Below, piece after piece: positions 58,056-64,000 of a stretch of DNA of 64,000 nt. Source of the stretch: Gentiana macrophylla (taxonomy: Eukaryota > Streptophyta > Magnoliopsida > Gentianales > Gentianaceae); contig CM047805.1 of NCBI GenBank assembly GCA_026214975.1, positions 186,807,333-186,871,332 on the forward strand, read 5' to 3'. The position numbers and the translations under genes were made by a program. The stretch's first letter is position 1. Each line of letters starts with the position of its first letter. Under the pieces are notes generated by a model. It saw only the letters and a list, made by a program, of their open reading frames with translations. It made no database searches and was not told the DNA's origin.

Positions 58056-61000
58056 TCAGCTTCCTCCCTTCTGCTTGAGTGTAATCTTGTCTCCCAGGCT
58101 GAGAGCGATTCCCTGAGTCTTGCTCCTTATTCTGATATAACCGCTTAACTTACCATCAGCTTGTTTTTCAATGCTCACATTAACCAATGCATCTTCCCCA
58201 AAGACACTCTTTGCATACAGGTTAGCAGCAAGAAATCCACACTCGCCTTCCAAAGCCGACCTGAAAACAAAAACCAGACTAGTTAATGTGTCAAATGAGA
58301 TGTAAATAACACTGTTATTCCATGTTAGTGTAAAAGCAGGAGAAACTGTAAGGCTTTAGTAATTGTAGGAATTAGGATTAAAGAACATCAACCAAAAGGA
58401 CAAGAATATGGTAATTTACCCGCCACTCAGGCACTTCATATTTGTTGATTTGATGATATGTTCAAGGAATTCCTTCTCGTCTTGAATTATGGTGTTCACA
58501 GCCACCTGTCACAAACAGAATAAAATGAATTACCATATGCCCTATGAGATGGTAGAAGTAGCATGGTGCAGGGAAAAATCCCCACCAATGTTGGGTCTTT
58601 GGAACCGTAGCCATTTGGGACTAGAGCACACAAGCTCCTTACCTTATATTTTCTGCGATCTCAATATAGAAAAATATTTTTCATTTTTCTTTATGATGTG
58701 AAACATATCAAAGAGATCGAAAAGCTGAATCTTCCTTCTCGTTATTATCACATTGTATTGTGGTTTACTGCAGTTGTATCAGCTTAAAGTCTATCAATAA
58801 TAGCCTTGTAATGGGGATTTTATTTGCAGGAAATTATACCGCAACACATTGGGTCAGAACTCAATTTTTTTTTATTTTTTTTTACTGGAGGTATTACCAT
58901 GACAAAACATGCATGAGAAATAACTCTCAACTGAAAAACGGAATCAAATAATTTGCTACAGAGAATTACAAGAACGAGAGATTTTATGGTGCAACGATTG
59001 TAGGAAGGTTGTACCAAGTTGCATACATTAGAGCCTTTCATTTTACGCTCTCTCACATAATACACTCTTATTGTGTGAGAGAGAGGCTAGAAATGAAAGG
59101 TTGTAATGTACAACCTTCATACAACGGTTGTATTGTAACATTTGTCGTATTCTGTATTCCCCAAAGATGCAGAATCTCACACTCGACTAACATGTTGGGT
59201 CCCCAAGAAGCTAAACTAAGGAAACTAAACAAAGGTATCATCAACCGCAAGGAAAGGAGAGTTGAAAGAGAAGAGTGTGACAGCTGTCAGTACCTTGTTT
59301 TCCCATTCGAATTCCGCCCACATGGTCCTAAATGCAGCATCACTGCAGGAAGCAGGAGAGATGTAATCCATAATGTCAATATGGATGTCGTTCAAAACAA
59401 TTACGTTGCGCTCAAGCACACTTGACGTTTCATAAACTATGTTTCCAAATATGACCCCTGTTTCCGTTGATGACACCTTTATGTTTGCTTTAATCTGCCT
59501 GCTAGATAGAGGACCAAGAGTGTAATTCTGTGGACGCTCAACTAATTTAAGGTCACCCATAGTGGCCAACTCCAAACATAAATTCTGGAGAGTTTCCCTG
59601 GTTCTGTTGATAACAGTTACGTCAAGAACAATATCATACTGATGAACAGTCACATAAGCCTCAGCATATACAGGGTCACTAAAGCCGGTAAGTTGAAGAA
59701 TACGGCTGAGTTTGTTGGCATCATCTTGATCGTTGATAAATTCCCCAGTAGCCCGTTTGAGGTCATCTTGAACCGCATCTTCCAACTCTAGTTGGCTCAT
59801 GCCCTGCAGGGGGGTTACAAAAAAAATGAGGAAATCTATGTATTACAGCCTTCATAAGCCCGTAAAAATGTCATGAGGAATAAATTACAGGGCCAAAAGG
59901 GATCCAATATTCCCATCCAAGTCACAAGAAGCATGCCACTATAATGCTAGACAACTGTTCCTACATATAAAAACACAAAAAAAAAAGTCCAAAATCCACC
60001 TAGAATCCAAGACACTGATGCTCCCAACCAAGATATTGATGCAACTTGGAGCCAATGATGCACAAAAATCATATAACTAAATGATGGAAACCAATCATAG
60101 AGTACCAGACTTAGAATATTTTGATATTTATTCCAAAAGGAGAAAAGAGTCATAATGTAAAGTAAATGCAGAATATAATCATATTAGTCATCATTAAAGA
60201 TAATTTTCAACAAAACAGATACAAGCATAAATTTACCCTGCGGCTCTTCAAATGGTAGAAATCAATGAGATCATCAGGTTGAGAATGAGAAATTTGAGCC
60301 TTAGCCTTTATTTCTTCAGTCTCGCGTAGCTGCTTATCTGAAAGCATCTTTACAAAGCTCTCACGGCATGACTTCAACCAGATCTTCCTAATTTCACTCC
60401 CACTGTTGCATAGAAGTCTAATGCAAAGGACAATCCGGTCATAAGAATCATTATCAATCGGATGAGGCAAAACTGAAGATTTCCCTAGTTGCAACATTGA
60501 TATCATGACTAGAAGAGCATCGGCAGATACTTTATTGACTTCAAGTTTCGAAGGCTGAACCTCTTCAAATCTCAAAATAAGCTTAGTCAATGTGCAGGCA
60601 ACGACTGCTCCAACAAAAAAGTCTCCGGCAAGAAGAAGAGATCTGAGAGTTTCAGTAGTAGATGATGACTGAATAACTGTAGAAGGTGATAAAGCAGTTT
60701 CAGAAGCCGCACTCTGAGTAGCGTAGGTCCCATCAGGAAGTATAGCAGGTCTTCTAGATGAAACAGTGATGGAGCTAACTTGTTGGTTCTTTTTAGAGGA
60801 ATCAACAGTTTCCCCTTCCTCAGAAGCAGAGAAAAAGGGTAAATCCCCAAGACATTGCTTAATGGTGGCAATTCCACTTTCCACCTCAGAAAGAGACGAG
60901 CAATATTCTCCAATAATCCAAAGAGCACATGTGCAAACTCGTGCCGCATTTAATCTGATAGAAAGTATCCAGCAACCGTGTTACAATAGAAACCCTTAAC

Positions 61001-62286
61001 TTGGGGTTGGTTTCAATAATTTCACGCACAAAAACGACCACGTCCATCGCTGAAGCAACATTGCTGTCTCCCAAGAAATCCATCAACAGGTGCACCACAG
61101 TGCTTGCGACTTCAGGGAACTTTATTGCGCATGAATGAATGGCTTGTATGAGCATTTGGCGGTATTCCCCATCCTTTTCAAGCTCCACGCTTTGTGTTTT
61201 CACAACTTCCTTCTTTAAAGTAAGAACAACCTCGTTGACATTTCGTGGTGTGATCAAATCAAGAACAATATCGAGTGCCTTCCTGCGTATGTCAAGGTTG
61301 GGGCTAGAGAGTGCCCTAAGAACATCCATTATCATGTCGACCATGATGTCTCTGTGAGATGATTTGAGCTCATTCAGACGATCCAGAATTATAAGCTTAG
61401 CACTATTATCACTTTGGGATAGAAGCAGCTGACAATAGGTACTAGCAGCAGCCCTGATAGCCGTAGGGGCAGAAGACAGAGAAACAAGGGTTCCAGCACA
61501 TTCATAAACAATAATAGGTGAAGGAGCATTGAGAAGAGATAAAATGATCTTTATGTACTTTCCTTTCTCTGACTTGTTTGTTCTGCAAACCTTCCTGATT
61601 AAATCCAAGACAACATTCTGAAACATCTCTCCCCAGTCAGGAACTTTGTCAACATTGGTCAATAAGTAATTAATGGCACGTTCCTGTGCACAATCACAAA
61701 GCATCAGAAAAGCGAACCTTTTTGCCGATGGATCCTGCTCAGTCAAAAGAACCTTCTCAATCATCTCAGGAGCATCAGCCAAAAGATGCTCACCATGGGG
61801 AAGCTTATAAATTGACATCACAGCCAGGATTGCGTTCCTCCTAATGAAAGGATGTCGATGCTCCAAGTTTGACAGTACAGAGGGGATCAATGGCTCAACG
61901 AGCTCAACCTCCTTCAAGGAACGTAAGAATCTCAACGTGCAGCCCCGAATGTACTCATTAGGATGCTGAAGGTTGTTTAACAGATTTTGACATATAAGGA
62001 TCATTTCAGGTAATATTACTCCCTTAGAATCAGTTTTGTCAATGATCTCCAAATAGAGTAACAGCAATTTCTGAATAGTGTGGTCTTCAGAGGGTAAGAC
62101 ATATCTGACAATTGTGATGAAGAGCTGCTTGGGGAGCGGCTCACCATTCAACAAAAGCATAACAGCTTTTTTCATTGCATCAATCTTTGCAGAAACATCA
62201 TTTCCTTCGAGCGCTTCTTTAATCTCATTGGCAATAGCTTGAGTACTCTTATCAAAATGAACCAACGTAGGACAAGGTTTGTCCAT
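58056..62286 (-). CDS. COPB: Coatomer subunit beta (beta-COP), with one apparent frameshift
   Basis: Beta-COP is a large subunit of the COPI coat, which drives retrograde Golgi-to-ER and intra-Golgi vesicle transport. Coding exons (minus) are 62286-60237, 59803-59294, 58505-58420 and 58260-58056, with GT-AG introns. The product is about 949 residues, the expected plant length. The N-terminal two thirds are adaptin-like helical repeats ([35 protein letters not shown]). The C-terminal part has the conserved coatomer blocks ([66 protein letters not shown], ending [10 protein letters not shown]). I start at the ATG of 62286 (MDKPCPTL) because the upstream in-frame bases lack an ATG. One extra base at about 60948 breaks the frame between YQIK and the ALWIIGEY block. 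Confidence 0.95.
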
Positions 62287-62990
62287 TTTTCCCAGCAATA
62301 AAAAAACTACAACGCAACAGAAAGCTTAACTCCAGTTATCCATACACAAAACATCACATTGAAAATGTTACTAAAAACTATGCAATCAATATGGAATCAG
62401 CAAAGCGTTCTAGACATTAAAAAGACGAAGGAAAAATTTAGAGGGAACGTTTGAATCAATACTTCAATCAATTAGAAGGAATTAGAATGGTACATCAGGC
62501 CGGCAACACAAACACTACCAGTAGAACTCGTAATTGAAAAGCAAAAAAAAATAAAAAATTCGAAATAAATAAATTGAACGTAACTTCCGAGTCCCAATCA
62601 ACTTAATCAAAAGCAATATGACCAAAATCCGCACTCCAGACGAACATTAAAATGCATAGATAGCAGGAGAAACCGGAATTTCCTAAGTGCATTTGCCTCG
62701 ATATCATAATATCCCTCCTTACAGATGAAACTGGCATTCCATAAATGCCTTTCTCTCGTTTTGCCACAATCAAACACGTCAGATCAAACAAAAATATGAA
62801 TGAACAGTGAAAATCAGATCCTCACAAATGTAAAATGGCGAATGGAGAAGTAATCGACTTACCGGAGCCGAAGGATTGATAGGAATTATCCGGGATTACG
62901 AAGTCGGCGATCAAGTTTCGGCAGGAATGGTCAGATCTGCGATCCGGAGTGGTAGAGACAGTAGTACCTTCAGTCCTTGTTTTCGTAAAA
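62287..62990 (-). other. beta-COP 5' untranslated exon and leader intron
   Basis: On the minus strand a strong donor CCG|GTAAGT is at 62863/62862. A probable acceptor GTTGCGTTGTAG lies near 62310, about 25 bp before the start codon. A non-coding first exon ending at 62863 and a leader intron of about 550 bp are inferred. Confidence 0.6.
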
Positions 62991-63007
62991 TTGTAATGCG
63001 AAATCAA

Positions 63008-64000
63008 AGGTTTTATTTATTTAATATTTTTTATTCGTGCTTTGCTTAAAGTGAAGGTGTTGGTTTTTATTTTTAGAATATAGAAAGTGTTGGTTTAACC
63101 AATCAGATTTTTTAAATCGGGGGTTTTGTATTCAGAGAAGTACATCAATAAGTAATAAAATCTTATTGGTTTGAAAACATCAAACCATGCACCTAAAAAA
63201 ATCATCAAATTATAAATCGTTTTTTTGTATTGTAATTTGAAACAAAAAAAATTTATAAATACCAAAAAAAACTATTTAAGTCAATGATTATAATGACTTT
63301 CATAGTATTAATTAAAATTAAGGAATTTATTCGGAATCAAATTCTTAATTTTGGTCTGAGAAAATTTAAAACTCTGAAAACCGATGGTACTTATGATGAA
63401 TGTCATCCTTTGACTTATTTAATTAATTGACGAGTTTTAGTTTCAACTTAAAAGAACGATTGACGCTACATTTGCGATATCGCATCATATTCTTGTGTGC
63501 GTGAAAGTAAAAACAACCATTAATAGAAGTTTAAAACTCCGGTGTGCATGTGCCCGTGATGTAATCTTTTATAGCGATTATTCTATATTGAAATTTGTCC
63601 ATTCAAATTTCATTCTATGTGGATGATTAATTAATGATTCGTTTGTTGAAGCAAAAATTTAAAATGTAAACATTTTAATTATCTAGATGATACAAGTGCT
63701 GAAGCCATTGGCAACAAAGTGATTTTGAATGCTAAAATGTACTTTGTTCATCTCAAGATTTAAAATCATTTAGTTTTTTAGTTTTGCATCATAATTTAAG
63801 TCAATTTAGAAAATCAGTGAAGTATTTATTATATCTTTTCTTTTACGCCTCATTTATTACATACTCGCTAATTTTTCACTACTTTACATTAATAACAATC
63901 AAGAGGTGGGGAGCTCCTTGACAATATCCCAGGTTGAGGAGATGTGCAAGCTCCACTCCCCTGAAATTTTATTCCTTTCGGAAACTAAAAATCGATCCCC
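63008..64000. other. Upstream intergenic DNA of the beta-COP gene
   Basis: AT-rich, no gene seen. It holds the imperfect repeat GAAGGTGTTGGTTT / GAAAGTGTTGGTTT (63053-63066, 63083-63096) around TTATTTTTAGAATATA, which may be another micro-insertion on the minus strand. Confidence 0.5.

Overview
The window is nuclear DNA of a flowering plant. Three spliced genes of plant type are present: an ALMT-family anion channel, the galactolipid synthase DGD1, and the coatomer beta subunit. They sit in AT-rich intergenic DNA full of LTR retrotransposons, MITEs, LINE pieces and a tRNA-derived SINE. A eudicot is likely; I cannot name the species.

Layout. 1-9.4 kb has no confident gene. It holds an LTR-like remnant, an inverted-repeat structure, a 2.8 kb segment bounded by Stowaway/mariner-type ends, and a hAT-type MITE with a perfect 8-bp target duplication. 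9.44-14.02 kb is Copia-1, a complete but broken Ty1/Copia element on the minus strand. 15.6-17.4 kb is a truncated Ty3/Gypsy-like element (LTR, tRNA-Asp-like primer site, start of gag; minus strand). 19.35-25.34 kb is Copia-2 (plus strand), with unusual TATTAT...ATAATA LTR ends and a likely intron between gag and pol. 25.5-29 kb holds a G-rich minisatellite inside a MITE-like element, a CACTA-like end and another hAT MITE.

30.4-33.8 kb is the ALMT gene (six exons, plus strand, reading frame intact, with a Stowaway-type MITE in intron 2). 35.0-36.0 kb has a LINE fragment and a SINE flanked by 20-bp duplications. 37.5-38.0 kb is a third hAT MITE. 39.06-45.10 kb is Copia-3 (plus strand), whose primer-binding region is complementary to its own LTR. 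48.0-48.5 kb is an internally deleted LINE fragment. 49.4-53.9 kb is DGD1 (minus, seven coding exons) and 58.06-62.9 kb is the beta-COP gene (minus, four coding exons plus a non-coding first exon).

The three host genes serve separate processes: anion transport, chloroplast galactolipid synthesis, and Golgi vesicle coats. They form no pathway together. DGD1 and beta-COP each carry apparent single-base frameshifts in otherwise well-preserved exons, so either the assembly has residual indels here or these copies are damaged. The most unusual pattern is a set of very short insertions (about 13-45 bp, most ending in an A-run after a CTC-like motif) flanked by 8-16 bp direct repeats, seen at eight or more places. 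They look like extremely 5'-truncated retroposon insertions.
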